Assembly (NCBI RefSeq): GCF_900129575.1
Contig: NZ_FQWE01000002.1
Coordinates: 186,001 to 250,000, forward strand
DNA from: Flavobacterium segetis
GTDB taxonomy: Bacteria; Bacteroidota; Bacteroidia; Flavobacteriales; Flavobacteriaceae
DNA: 64,000 bases
Direction: 5' to 3'
Shown: one piece after another, positions 9,175 through 18,607 of the stretch
Position numbering within the stretch: the first letter of the stretch is position 1
Layout: each line of letters starts with the position of its first letter
The notes under the pieces: model-generated
Databases searched by the model: none
The model's input: only the letters and a program-made list of their open reading frames with translations
What the model was told of the DNA's origin: nothing
Position numbers and translations under genes: made by a program

Positions 9175-11123
9175 GAAAAGCATTATTGCCTTCCTTAATT
9201 ATTCTTGCTACTTCTTTACTTGTTATTCGGATTTTTTATTTGCAGGTTGTTGATGAAACTTTAAAGTTAAAATCAGAAAACAACGCAATTAAAAAGAAAT
9301 TTGAATATCCAGAGAGAGGTTACATTTATGATCGGAAAGGAAAGCTTTTAGTTGCGAACCAAGCATCTTACGACATAATGGTAATTCCTAGAGAATTAAA
9401 AAAAACTGATACATTAGAGTTTTGCCAGCTACTAAATATTACTAAGGAAGATTTTATTAAAAAAATTGAAAAGGCAAAAATATATAGTCCTAGATTACCT
9501 TCTGTTTTTATGTCACAATTAAACAAAAGTGAGTTTGCAGCATTTCAAGAAAAAATAAGAAAATTTGAAGGGTTTTATTTTCAAAAGCGATCCTTACGAG
9601 ATTACGAAGCTACTTTTGGTGCTAATATTTTTGGATTTATCACCCAGGTAAACGAAAAATTAGTTGCTAAAAATCCGTACTACAACAGTGGTGATTTGAT
9701 AGGTAAACAAGGAGTGGAAGAAAGTTATGAAGATCTATTAAGAGGAATTAAAGGAGTGAAATATGTTCAAAAAGACAAATACAATAGAGAAATTGGGTCG
9801 TATAAAAACGGAAAATTTGACACAATTGCGGTACAAGGTGAAGATATAAATTTAACCATTGACGCTGAACTTCAAAAATATGGTGAAGAATTAATGATTA
9901 ATAAAAGAGGCGGCATTGTTGCTATTGAACCACAAACTGGTGAAATTTTAGCATTAGTAACAGCGCCATCTTATGATCCATCCATTTTAGTAGGAAGACA
10001 AAGATCTAAAAACTACACCGAATTATATCATGATTCAATAGCAAAACCTCTTTATGACAGAGGACTATTAGCTGAATATCCGCCAGGTTCTCCTTTTAAA
10101 ATTCTAACAGGACTAATTGGCTTGCAAGAAGGTGTAATTGATGAAAACACCAGCTTTTTTTGCAACCATGGATTTAGTTATGGAAGAGGTCGTTTTATGA
10201 AGTGTCACGCACATCCTCCTGCTCAACAATTACATAACGGCATTTACAATTCTTGCAACACTTATTTTGCACAAACGTATATGTTAGCAATAAACAAATA
10301 CAATAATCCAGCAAAAGCGGTAGATATTTGGAGTAATCATGTTAAAAGCTTCGGACTTGGTCAATACATGGGATATGATTTACCAACAGGGAAAAGAGGC
10401 AAAGTACCTGATTCTAAAACTTATAAAAAGATTTATCCTAATGGCGGATGGAGAAGTACTACAATTATTTCTAATGCAATAGGACAAGGCGAAGTTTTAA
10501 TGACACCTATTCAATTAGCCAACATGATGGCTACAATTGCTAATGAAGGCTATTATTACACGCCTCATATCATTAAAAAAATAGAAGCTCATACAATAGA
10601 CAAAAAATTTACAACTAGGCATGTGACAAGCATTGATAAAAAGTATTTTAAGCCTATCATTAGTGGTCTTTTTGATGTTTATAATTTGGGTACCGCACGG
10701 GCACTTAAAGTTGAAGGAATCGACATTTGTGGTAAAACTGGAACTGCTGAAAATTTTGCAAAAATTGGAGGCATGAGGGTTCAATTAAAAGATCATTCTA
10801 TATTTGTAGCTTTTGCGCCAAAAGACAATCCGAAGATTGCGCTTGCAGTAATGGTAGAAAACGGCGGTTTTGGCGCTACAATCGCCGGACCAATCGCTAG
10901 TTTGATGATAGAAAAATACCTTCGTCAAAAAATTACACGATTGGATTTAGAGAAAAGAATATTAGCAACTAGTTTGCAAAGTGAATATGCTAAGTTAGGT
11001 GGGCTTTCTGAGAAAGTAAAAGCACAATTAAGAATAAGTGATTCTATCAAAACGCAGAAAACAATAATTCCCACTGCAAAAGTTAAAAGTGATTCTACTA
11101 CTAGAATAAAAAAAGTGATTTAA
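9171..11123 (+). CDS. mrdA: Penicillin-binding protein 2 (elongasome transpeptidase)
   Basis: 650 residues. A single N-terminal TM anchor is followed by a PBP dimerisation domain (~45-205) and a transpeptidase domain. The active-site triads are intact: SxxK is S307-P-F-K in YPPGSPFK, SxN is S361-C-N, and KTG starts at K522 in GKTGTAEN. It crosslinks lateral-wall peptidoglycan with RodA as the glycosyltransferase partner. The ATG overlaps the mreD stop and rodA follows after 5 bp. The last ~60 residues are a charged tail rich in K, S and T, probably disordered. The symbol pbpA would be equally valid. Confidence 0.97.
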   Translation: MRKALLPSLIILATSLLVIRIFYLQVVDETLKLKSENNAIKKKFEYPERGYIYDRKGKLLVANQASYDIMVIPRELKKTDTLEFCQLLNITKEDFIKKIEKAKIYSPRLPSVFMSQLNKSEFAAFQEKIRKFEGFYFQKRSLRDYEATFGANIFGFITQVNEKLVAKNPYYNSGDLIGKQGVEESYEDLLRGIKGVKYVQKDKYNREIGSYKNGKFDTIAVQGEDINLTIDAELQKYGEELMINKRGGIVAIEPQTGEILALVTAPSYDPSILVGRQRSKNYTELYHDSIAKPLYDRGLLAEYPPGSPFKILTGLIGLQEGVIDENTSFFCNHGFSYGRGRFMKCHAHPPAQQLHNGIYNSCNTYFAQTYMLAINKYNNPAKAVDIWSNHVKSFGLGQYMGYDLPTGKRGKVPDSKTYKKIYPNGGWRSTTIISNAIGQGEVLMTPIQLANMMATIANEGYYYTPHIIKKIEAHTIDKKFTTRHVTSIDKKYFKPIISGLFDVYNLGTARALKVEGIDICGKTGTAENFAKIGGMRVQLKDHSIFVAFAPKDNPKIALAVMVENGGFGATIAGPIASLMIEKYLRQKITRLDLEKRILATSLQSEYAKLGGLSEKVKAQLRISDSIKTQKTIIPTAKVKSDSTTRIKKVI

Positions 11124-11128
11124 TTGCA

Positions 11129-12364
11129 ATGAAGAACCAAAGTATATCAAATAATATCGACTGGATCAGTATAATCATTTATACTTCATTGGTTATTCTA
11201 GGTTGGCTGAATATTTATTCATCGTCCTTATCTTCTATGGAGGATACCTACCAGAAGCAATTGATTTTTATTATTTTAACAATACCTTTAATTTTTATAA
11301 TACTCGCAGTTGATGGTAAGTTTTACGAAAAATATGCTAGTATAATTTTTGTTGTCTCCCTATTGTCTCTTGCTGGATTATTTCTATTTGGTAAAACTAT
11401 CGCTGGACAACGTTGCTGGTATGCAATAGGAAGTTTTACATTACAACCCTCTGAATTTGCTAAGGCCGCAACTGCTTTAGCTCTTGCTAAATATTTAAGT
11501 GACACTCAAATAAATCTAAAAGATGTTAGTAAACAATTGCAGGCGCTTGCGATAATTATTTTACCGGTGCTACTAATTATACCACAACCAGACCCCGGAA
11601 GTGCCTTAATTTACAGTGTTTTTATTATCGTTTTATATAGGGAAGGTCTTCCTTCCTGGTATGTATGGACTGGATTTATTACTATTCTTTTATTCGTTTT
11701 AACATTAGTATTAGAACCACTGTACGTAATATTAATTGGATTAGCTGTCATCATCATCGTTCATTTAAAATCAAGATTAGCAGATCGAAACATTGTTTTA
11801 AGCAGCATTCTTTTTGCTATTATATCTGGATTTGTTCTTTCTGTAAATTATGTCTTTGAAAACGTTTTTAAGCAACACCATCGTGACCGTTTTAACATTT
11901 TACTTGGTAAAACTGTCGATATGAAAGGAATTGGATATAACACCAATCAGTCTGAAATTGCTATAGGATCCGGTGGCTGGATTGGCAAAGGATTTCTTGA
12001 AGGAACACAAACTAAAGGTGGATTTGTTCCTGAACAACATACTGATTACATTTTTACAACAGTAGGAGAAGAATGGGGCTTTGCAGGATCAGTGGTCGTA
12101 ATTGCATTATTTGCAGGTTTACTTCTCAGAATTATCTATTTAGCAGAAAGACAAAAAACTAAATTCAGCCGAGTTTATGGTTATTGCGTTGCAGGAATTT
12201 TATTTATGCACTTTTTTGTAAATATTGCAATGGTTATTGGAATATTCCCTACAATTGGTGTTCCCTTACCCTTCTTTTCATACGGAGGTTCGGGTCTTTG
12301 GGGATTTACTATTTTACTGTTTATTTTTATAAAAATGGATGCTAATAAAGTAAATGAATGGTAA
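11129..12364 (+). CDS. rodA: Rod-shape-determining peptidoglycan glycosyltransferase RodA
   Basis: 411 residues with about ten TM helices, a SEDS-family protein. Signature segments are QPSEFAKAATALALA, PQPDPGSALIY, the catalytic-loop region GSGGWIGKGFLEGTQTKGGFVPEQHTDYIF, and the C-terminal GVPLPFFSYGGSGLW. It polymerises lipid II during elongation with PBP2. It is the last gene of the mre operon. No strong terminator is visible after it; the next ~1 kb is decayed sequence. Confidence 0.97.
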   Translation: MKNQSISNNIDWISIIIYTSLVILGWLNIYSSSLSSMEDTYQKQLIFIILTIPLIFIILAVDGKFYEKYASIIFVVSLLSLAGLFLFGKTIAGQRCWYAIGSFTLQPSEFAKAATALALAKYLSDTQINLKDVSKQLQALAIIILPVLLIIPQPDPGSALIYSVFIIVLYREGLPSWYVWTGFITILLFVLTLVLEPLYVILIGLAVIIIVHLKSRLADRNIVLSSILFAIISGFVLSVNYVFENVFKQHHRDRFNILLGKTVDMKGIGYNTNQSEIAIGSGGWIGKGFLEGTQTKGGFVPEQHTDYIFTTVGEEWGFAGSVVVIALFAGLLLRIIYLAERQKTKFSRVYGYCVAGILFMHFFVNIAMVIGIFPTIGVPLPFFSYGGSGLWGFTILLFIFIKMDANKVNEW

Positions 12365-12386
12365 TAAAATTAGCCATATTTTACTC

Positions 12387-13238
12387 TTAATAAAAGCTAA
12401 AATCCTTACAATCAAAAATATTTTTTACTAGATTTACTACTTTATCCTCTGCTGCAGGGAAAAATATATTGCCGTAAGATTTTAACTCCATCAACAGAAA
12501 CTATAAAATGATGCAATAGTTTTTCACTTGGCTCATTCGAGACGATGAATATAATCATTTTAATTTCGTTGCTCCAAGTTGAAAGTAAGACTTTATAAAA
12601 ACACTTGTAAACCAAAACATTTACACTTCTTATCTTTTCTAAAAAATTATTCAAAGCTACTGCAGCAATAACCATAAATTACATTCTATTTTATAACTCC
12701 ATAACGTGCTTTCTGCAATGCTCTATTCCAGATTCCATTATTAAAATTTCAATCTTTACGCGCTACATTTGATGTTAAAACCCTTTCAATAAAAGCTATT
12801 TTATCAAAACCCATATCACCAGCTAAAACTAAATAGCCGTTGTCGTATCTAGAGTTTTTATAATTACGACATTCGCTGATCCAGTATTTACTTTAGAGTC
12901 TACTATAAAGAAAAGTGTTTAAAAGTTGCTTCTTTTTACGTTTGCCTTTTTAAATTCGTATGCAACCATCCTACTTGCTACTGTTTTTAGTTATAGAACA
13001 AAGTTTCGTTAGAATGATTGATAACCTTATTTGTAGTTGATACTTGAAGAAAATTTATATTATTTTTATTTATGACTTGTCTAGGATGCTCATTGCTTCC
13101 ATTAGATATAGTGAGCGATTTTTCAGATAAAATATTTTTCACGATATCTTTACTCAAATTAATTTAATCGTTCCCATAAGAAAATAAACTTGCACAGACA
13201 CGGGTAGTAAAACCGAGAAAGTTTATATGTTTAATCAT
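12387..13238 (-). pseudogene. Frame-broken relic of an unidentified secreted protein gene
   Basis: No intact gene lies between rodA and prc, but the minus strand has a protein-like trail broken by stops and frameshifts. It opens with an ATG at 13238 and a signal-peptide-like start (MIKHINFLGFTTRVCASLFSYG), hits a stop after ~24 codons, and reads on in frame (INLSKDIVKNILSEKS). Later pieces in other frames include FFIVDSKVNTGSANVVIIK, VLAGDMGFDKIAFIERVL, NNGIWNRALQKARYGVIK and VNVLVYKCFYKVLLSTWSNE, ending in FFPAAEDKVVNLVKNIFD with a TAA at 12387-12389. The 77-codon open piece at 12442-12675 is one fragment of this and runs out of frame near 12480. I do not recognise the family. A recently decayed ~280-residue exported protein is my reading. 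Confidence 0.5.
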
Positions 13239-13321
13239 TAGTTAGATATCATTTATCTTATGGTGATAAAAAATTATTTCTGTGGTAGACTATAGGAACA
13301 TATTGAATGTATTTAAAGTTA

Positions 13322-13352
13322 AAACGCTCCAAAATTATCTTTTGGAGCGTTT
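13322..13352 (-). terminator. Rho-independent terminator of prc
   Basis: A perfect 13-bp stem, AAACGCTCCAAAA (13322-13334) with TTTTGGAGCGTTT (13340-13352), and a 5-nt loop. It sits just past the prc stop on the minus strand and ends in T-rich sequence. Confidence 0.85.
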
Positions 13353-13369
13353 AAATTCTAAAAATATTA

Positions 13370-15550
13370 TTACTTCGATTTGACTAATTTATCTTTTTTA
13401 ATCTTTATAGGCAATGTTTGCTTTGTTAGAGATTTTGACTGTAAATCATCTAAAACATTCAGTGCTTCTTCAACATAAATATCTTTTGATAAAGCTTCAT
13501 GCCATCTTTCTCTTTTCTCTTTCAACGTTTCATCGTTATTCATTGCATCTGTTTCATAAGGCAAAGATGTAAAAGTCAACGCATTTTTATAATCAATAAT
13601 TGGCTTATACTTCTTCGCTGTATCTTCAATTTCAGTTTGCGTCGCTTTGAATTTGTCAATGTTTAAACTATAGATATTTTCTTTACTTCTACCATCAATC
13701 CATTTAGCATTTTCCTCAATTAATTTAAATTGCGGGTTAGCACTGATTCTATTTCTACTATTAACGATAGCTTGATTGAAATTATCATTATTTTTCCATT
13801 CACTATAGTCAGCTCTATCTATTTTATCCCACGGCATTGCATTGTCTATATCTCGTTCTCCCATTTTTAGATATGCATATCGATCTGGCATAACAACATC
13901 ACTTCTAACACCTTCTAATTGCGTAGAACCTCCATTGATTCTGTAAAACTTTTGAGTAGTCGTTTTTATAGCACCTAAATCTCCAACAGTACTACTACGA
14001 ACAAATTCATTTAGGTCAATTACATTTTGAACCGTTCCCTTACCGTACGTTTGCTTACTTCCTACTATAATACCACGTTTATAATCCTGAATCGCAGCTG
14101 CTAAAATCTCAGAGGCAGATGCCGAAAAGCTATTAACCATAATTACTAATGGTCCATCCCACTCGATTCGTTTATCTTTATCATATAAAACCTCTTTATT
14201 TCTACCAGCTGATTTTATTTGAACAATTGGTCCTTGCTCGATAAACAATCCCGCAATATCAACAACAGTAGATAAAGAACCGCCACCGTCATCACGCACA
14301 TCTAATACAATACCATTAACACCAGCTTTTTTAAGTCGGTCAACTTCTATTGCAATATCCTTACCTGCATCTCTACCATTTTTGTTTTCAAAATCTATAT
14401 AGAATTTTGGTAAGTAAATAACTCCATATTTTAGACCATCTTTAATGACTACGCTCGACTTAGCATAGGTTTCCTCTATTTCAACTATGTCTCTAATAAT
14501 AGGAATTACTTTGATCGTTCCGTCAACTTTCTTTACCGTCAAGCGTACTTCAGAACCTTTAGGTCCTTTAATTTTTTTAACAACATCGTCGAGGCGCATA
14601 CCAACAACTTCAACTGCTTCATTTTTTCCTTGTGCCACTTTCATAATTAAATCTCCAGCTTCAAGCAGTTTTCCCCGCCACGCTGGACCACCCGAAATTA
14701 ATTCAGTGATTTCAGTAAAATCATTCTTCTTTTGTAATCGCGCCCCAATTCCCTCTAATTTACCACTTATGCTCACATCAAAACGCTCTTTTTCCTCAGG
14801 AGCAAAGTAATTAGTATGCGGGTCAAAACGAGCAGTGATAGAATTAACATATACTGAAAACCAGTCATTGCGATCTAAATCTTTTATAAAACCAAAATAT
14901 TCATCGAGAGACTTTTTTGAACTTTCTCTTGTTTCCTTTTCTAAAACAGTAAAAGTTTTGACTTCATATTTAGAATCATTTTTCTTTTTGTCTAGTTCTA
15001 ATTTCTGTTTGTCTGCAAGTGATGAAAGTGTCGACAATTTAATTTGCTTGCGCCACTTGTCAGTAAGCTCCTTAGTATTTTTCGAATAAGGTGCTTTCTC
15101 GTAATCTGTATTGAAGCTCTCGTCAATATTATAATTAAATGGTTTATCTAAAATTTGTTTATAAATTGTAGTGCTTGCCTCCATTCTTTTTAGTAGACGA
15201 GTATAAGTTAAATCAAAGAAAGTTAAATCTTTATTTAATAATTGATCATCCAACTGTAACTCGTACTTTGAAAACTCATCTATATCGGACTGCAGAAAAA
15301 ATCGCTTGGATGGATCCAATGCTTCGATGTAATCTTTATAAATCCCCTTTGAAAAAGTATCATCAATAGCAGCCGGACTGTAATGCCCTTTCTCGATTAC
15401 AAAAGTCAATAACTCAAGAAGCAATTTGTCTTTTTCAGGATCATTTTCTTTAGTAGCATTCATTTTAAATGCAAAAAGCGTCACCGAAATAAACGCAATG
15501 ACAAGGATAATTTTATAATTTCTTTTCATAAAGTTAAGAATAGTATTCAT
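13370..15550 (-). CDS. prc: Tail-specific (carboxy-terminal processing) protease, S41 family
   Basis: About 726 residues. The frame also offers a TTG one codon upstream (15553), and MKRNYKIILV at 15529 is an alternative start; I take the ATG at 15550. A hydrophobic signal or anchor (~10-30) is followed by the Tsp/Prc N-terminal helical region, a PDZ domain (~240-335, ISGKLEGIGARLQ to MRLDDVVKKIKG) and the S41 core, with the Ser in NSFSASASEILAAAI and the Lys in QTYGKGTVQ. A C-terminal DUF3340-like extension completes the long Prc architecture. By family it degrades or trims periplasmic proteins at their C-termini. A terminator lies directly downstream; it is a single-gene unit. Confidence 0.93.
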   Translation of the reverse strand: MNTILNFMKRNYKIILVIAFISVTLFAFKMNATKENDPEKDKLLLELLTFVIEKGHYSPAAIDDTFSKGIYKDYIEALDPSKRFFLQSDIDEFSKYELQLDDQLLNKDLTFFDLTYTRLLKRMEASTTIYKQILDKPFNYNIDESFNTDYEKAPYSKNTKELTDKWRKQIKLSTLSSLADKQKLELDKKKNDSKYEVKTFTVLEKETRESSKKSLDEYFGFIKDLDRNDWFSVYVNSITARFDPHTNYFAPEEKERFDVSISGKLEGIGARLQKKNDFTEITELISGGPAWRGKLLEAGDLIMKVAQGKNEAVEVVGMRLDDVVKKIKGPKGSEVRLTVKKVDGTIKVIPIIRDIVEIEETYAKSSVVIKDGLKYGVIYLPKFYIDFENKNGRDAGKDIAIEVDRLKKAGVNGIVLDVRDDGGGSLSTVVDIAGLFIEQGPIVQIKSAGRNKEVLYDKDKRIEWDGPLVIMVNSFSASASEILAAAIQDYKRGIIVGSKQTYGKGTVQNVIDLNEFVRSSTVGDLGAIKTTTQKFYRINGGSTQLEGVRSDVVMPDRYAYLKMGERDIDNAMPWDKIDRADYSEWKNNDNFNQAIVNSRNRISANPQFKLIEENAKWIDGRSKENIYSLNIDKFKATQTEIEDTAKKYKPIIDYKNALTFTSLPYETDAMNNDETLKEKRERWHEALSKDIYVEEALNVLDDLQSKSLTKQTLPIKIKKDKLVKSK

Positions 15551-15678
15551 CAATTTTTACACTAATTTACGGTAAAAACTATGCCAACAGTAGCGTAGTG
15601 CCCCTAAATTTTTGTTAAAGATATAAAAATGTTTATTTGAATTATAGTAAATCAAGTAAGATAACATATTTTTATCTT

Positions 15679-15714
15679 TTGTTCATAAAAATGAACTTTG
15701 AGTAACTATATTTG
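15679..15714 (+). promoter_or_regulatory. Promoter of surE
   Basis: TATATTTG (15707-15714) matches the -7 consensus TAnnTTTG. A TTG at 15679-15681 lies 25 bp upstream, slightly beyond the usual 17-23. The element ends 42 bp before the surE ATG at 15757, which supports that start over the in-frame TTG at 15712 that lies inside the -7 box. Confidence 0.55.
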
Positions 15715-15756
15715 GTATTTAATTTAAAAAAAGAATTCTTTTTTAACACTTTAATA

Positions 15757-16536
15757 ATGGATAAGACTAAACCCTTAATTTTAATAACTAATGATGATGG
15801 CGTTTCAGCTCCAGGGATCAGAGCTTTGATTTCTATTATGGCTGAGATTGGCGAAATCGTGGTGGTTGCACCAGATTCTCCTCAAAGCGCAATGGGTCAT
15901 GCAATCACTACAAATAGCACACTTTACATCAACAAAATATCGAAAGAAGGCGATGTAATTACTGAATATAGTTGCTCTGGCACTCCTGTAGATTGCGTAA
16001 AATTAGCAGTAAATGAGATTTTGAAGCGCAAACCAGATTTATGCGTATCCGGTGTAAACCACGGTTCAAATTCATCTATCAATGTCATCTATTCTGGAAC
16101 AATGAGTGCTGCTGTAGAAGCTGGCATCGAGGGAATTCCTGCAATAGGGTTTTCGCTTTTAGATTATGATTGGAACGCAAACTTTGATCCTATTAAATCT
16201 TTTATCAAAAAAATAGCTCTAGAAGTTTTGGATAATAGTTTGCCAGAAGGCGTCGTTCTTAATGTTAACTTCCCAAAATTAGTTGAGAAAGAAATAAAGG
16301 GAATTCGCATTTGTCGTCAAGCAAAAGCTTTTTGGGCTGAAAAGTTTTATAAAAGACAAACTCCGCAGGGAAGAGATTATTACTGGCTTGCAGGTGAATT
16401 TATCAATCAAGATCAAGGCGAAGATACAGATGAATGGGCTTTAGCAAATGGATATATTTCCGTAGTTCCAGTACAATTTGATTTGACTGCACATCATGCC
16501 ATACAAAATCTTAATACCCGAAAATGGAATGAATAA
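15757..16536 (+). CDS. surE: 5'-nucleotidase SurE (stationary-phase survival protein)
   Basis: 259 residues from the ATG at 15757, the normal SurE length. The N-terminal metal site is present as LITNDDGVSAPGI, then APDSPQSAMGHAIT and the SGVNHGSNSSINVIYSGTMSAA core typical of the family. It dephosphorylates nucleoside 5'- and 3'-monophosphates and short polyphosphate in the cytoplasm. A longer frame begins with TTG at 15712 but overlaps the promoter -7 element. The stop overlaps the start of the following small membrane-protein gene by 8 bp. Confidence 0.95.
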   Translation: MDKTKPLILITNDDGVSAPGIRALISIMAEIGEIVVVAPDSPQSAMGHAITTNSTLYINKISKEGDVITEYSCSGTPVDCVKLAVNEILKRKPDLCVSGVNHGSNSSINVIYSGTMSAAVEAGIEGIPAIGFSLLDYDWNANFDPIKSFIKKIALEVLDNSLPEGVVLNVNFPKLVEKEIKGIRICRQAKAFWAEKFYKRQTPQGRDYYWLAGEFINQDQGEDTDEWALANGYISVVPVQFDLTAHHAIQNLNTRKWNE

Positions 16537-16801
16537 AATTGATTTATTATCTGGTTTTCTATTAGGCATAATTTCCGCAGCGATTGGCTCCTATATATTT
16601 ATCGTAATCTTTACTGATTTCACTTTTATATCTGGAATTCAAATTCTAAAATCGCAAGGTAATATTGGAAAAATAATAACTTTGGGTGCAATTCCTACTC
16701 TACTTTTATTTGGTATTTTATTAAAATTAAATCGCGAAATGATGGCTCGTGGTGTAGTTTTAGCAGTTATTGCCCTAGCGATTCTAAGTATATTTTTATA
16801 G
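16529..16801 (+). CDS. Small membrane protein, translationally coupled to surE
   Basis: 90 residues from MNKIDLLSGF at 16529; an in-frame ATG at 16496 would add 11 residues lying wholly inside surE. There are three hydrophobic segments (~7-30, ~45-62, ~68-88), with polar turns GIQILKSQGNIGK and KLNREMMARG. I do not recognise a family. The ATG lies inside the last codons of surE (8-bp overlap), so it is probably expressed with it. lpxB follows 68 bp later but has its own -7 box. Probably a genuine inner-membrane protein. Confidence 0.8.
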   Translation: MNKIDLLSGFLLGIISAAIGSYIFIVIFTDFTFISGIQILKSQGNIGKIITLGAIPTLLLFGILLKLNREMMARGVVLAVIALAILSIFL

Positions 16802-16811
16802 CGGAATAGTT

Positions 16812-16819
16812 TACCTTTG
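16812..16819 (+). promoter_or_regulatory. -7 element upstream of lpxB
   Basis: TACCTTTG is an exact TAnnTTTG match, ending 50 bp before the lpxB ATG. No clear TTG at -33. Confidence 0.45.
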
Positions 16820-16869
16820 TTATCTTAAAAAAATTTACTAGTTCACTAAGCATTTCTTAATAGAAAAAA

Positions 16870-17988
16870 ATGAAATATTACATAATAGCAGGCGAAGCAT
16901 CTGGTGATTTGCATGGATCTAATTTGATGAAAGAAATTTACAAAAAAGATCCTTCTGCCGAAATCCGATTTTGGGGTGGCGATTTGATGAAAGCTGTAGG
17001 CGGACAATTAGTTAAACATTATCGAGAGCTTGCTTTTATGGGTTTTATTGAGGTCATCTTCAACCTTATGACGATATTGAATAATATTAAAATATGTAAA
17101 AAAGACATCTATAATTTCCATCCTGACGTTCTTATTTTTATCGATTATCCAGGTTTTAATATGCGGATTGCAAAATGGGCTAAAGCTTTAAAGATGAAAA
17201 CGCATTACTATATTTCGCCGCAAATATGGGCTTGGAAGGAAAATAGGATTAGTGAAATTAAGCGTGACGTTGACAAAATGTATGTGATATTGCCTTTTGA
17301 AAAGAAATTTTATGAGGAAAAACATAATTTTCCAGTAGAATTTGTTGGACACCCGCTGATCGATGCTATACACAACCAACCATTGGTTGATTCTAGCCAG
17401 TTTAGAAAAGAAAACCAACTGAATGACAAACCTATAATTGCAATTTTGCCTGGCAGTAGAAAACAAGAAATAACTAAAATGCTCTCCGTAATGCTGAGCG
17501 TTGTGAAGGACTTTCCTAACTATCAGTTTGTAATTGCCGGAGCACCAAGTCAAGATTTCTCTTTTTACCAAAATTTTATAACCGAGAAAAATATAAAATT
17601 CATTTCCAATAAAACCTATGATTTATTGCGGAATTCTACTGCAGCTCTTGTGACCTCAGGAACCGCAACATTAGAGACTGCGCTTTTTAAGGTGCCAGAA
17701 GTAGTTTGTTATAAAGGAAGTTGGGCTTCATATCAAATTGCAAAAAGAATCATCACACTAAAATACATTTCACTAGTAAACTTGATAATGGACGAAGAAG
17801 TTGTAACTGAATTGATACAAGAAGAGTGCAATACAAAAAGAATTATAACTGAGCTTCAAAAAATATTAGAGCCGGAAAATCGCAAAATTCTCTTAAAAAA
17901 ATACGATTTATTGGAAGAAATGCTTGGCGGAACTGGCGCAAGTGAAATTACTGCAGCACTTATTGTAAAGGATTTACAGTCTAGATAA
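16870..17988 (+). CDS. lpxB: Lipid-A-disaccharide synthase
   Basis: 372 residues, typical of LpxB (GT19). It condenses UDP-2,3-diacylglucosamine with lipid X to form the lipid A disaccharide at the inner membrane. Landmarks are IAGEASGDLHG at the N-terminus, FWGGDLM, GFIEV, IDYPGFNMRIAKWAK, YYISPQIWAWK, GHPLID, LPGSRKQEI and TSGTATLETAL in the nucleotide-binding half. The gene downstream begins immediately after its TAA. Confidence 0.97.
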   Translation: MKYYIIAGEASGDLHGSNLMKEIYKKDPSAEIRFWGGDLMKAVGGQLVKHYRELAFMGFIEVIFNLMTILNNIKICKKDIYNFHPDVLIFIDYPGFNMRIAKWAKALKMKTHYYISPQIWAWKENRISEIKRDVDKMYVILPFEKKFYEEKHNFPVEFVGHPLIDAIHNQPLVDSSQFRKENQLNDKPIIAILPGSRKQEITKMLSVMLSVVKDFPNYQFVIAGAPSQDFSFYQNFITEKNIKFISNKTYDLLRNSTAALVTSGTATLETALFKVPEVVCYKGSWASYQIAKRIITLKYISLVNLIMDEEVVTELIQEECNTKRIITELQKILEPENRKILLKKYDLLEEMLGGTGASEITAALIVKDLQSR

Positions 17989-18516
17989 TTGAAAATAAAA
18001 TTAAGATTCTTGAAAAAAATACTACATCTATTTCTACTAATTGTAATTTTTACGGCATGTAAATCAACATCATCTATTATAACTTCTCGAGAAGATAAAT
18101 CATCTAAATCCGAAGATAGAAAAATGGAACAATTAGTAGAGCAATTAATAAATGTTGCTACTGAAAATATTGGCGTTAGATACAAATATGGCGGCGCTAC
18201 AAGAGCCGGATTTGATTGCTCTGGATTGATTTATACCGTTTTTAATTCAAAGAATATTGTGCTTCCGCGTAATTCTTTTGAACAGTCTAAAATTGGTGTC
18301 GTTTTAAACCAAAGAAGAGATTCAGTTAATAAAGGCGATTTAATCTTTTTTAAAACTGATAATAGCGCAAAAATAAATCATGTTGGGATTGTGATTGAAG
18401 TAAACGAGGATGAAATCAAATTTATTCACTCCTCCACCTCTAAAGGAGTGATTATATCCTCAACTAAACAAGCATACTACAAAAATTCGTTAGCGCAAAT
18501 TAACCGGATATTATAA
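17989..18516 (+). CDS. NlpC/P60 (C40) cell-wall hydrolase, lipoprotein
   Basis: About 175 residues. No ATG exists before residue 46, yet the sequence upstream of it is a convincing lipoprotein signal (LKKILHLFLLIVIFTACKS, lipobox FTAC). A TTG start is therefore likely, either at 17989, directly after the lpxB stop, or at 18010. The C-terminal NlpC/P60 domain has its catalytic Cys in GFDCSGLIY (C77 from 17989), the His in INHVGIVI, and FIHSSTSKGV. By family it cleaves peptidoglycan stem peptides (gamma-D-Glu-meso-DAP), here anchored in the envelope. Abutting genes suggest cotranscription with lpxB. Confidence 0.88.
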   Translation: MKIKLRFLKKILHLFLLIVIFTACKSTSSIITSREDKSSKSEDRKMEQLVEQLINVATENIGVRYKYGGATRAGFDCSGLIYTVFNSKNIVLPRNSFEQSKIGVVLNQRRDSVNKGDLIFFKTDNSAKINHVGIVIEVNEDEIKFIHSSTSKGVIISSTKQAYYKNSLAQINRIL

Positions 18517-18607
18517 GCCCAATTCCTTTTTAAAAACTAAAATTTCAACACTTGAAATAAAACCTTAAAATAAATCGTTTCTTACTGAAAATATGTACTT
18601 TAGAGTT

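Noticed and set aside
12442..12675. 77-codon open frame on the minus strand as an intact gene
   Set aside because: The protein-like signal continues past its end in another frame and before its start in others, so it is a fragment of a broken gene.
15712..15756. TTG start for a longer SurE
   Set aside because: The TTG is inside the TATATTTG -7 box; the ATG at 15757 gives the normal family length.
17188..17571. 127-codon open frame antisense to lpxB
   Set aside because: LpxB is complete and conserved in the other strand; the antisense frame has shadow-like composition and no promoter or leader.
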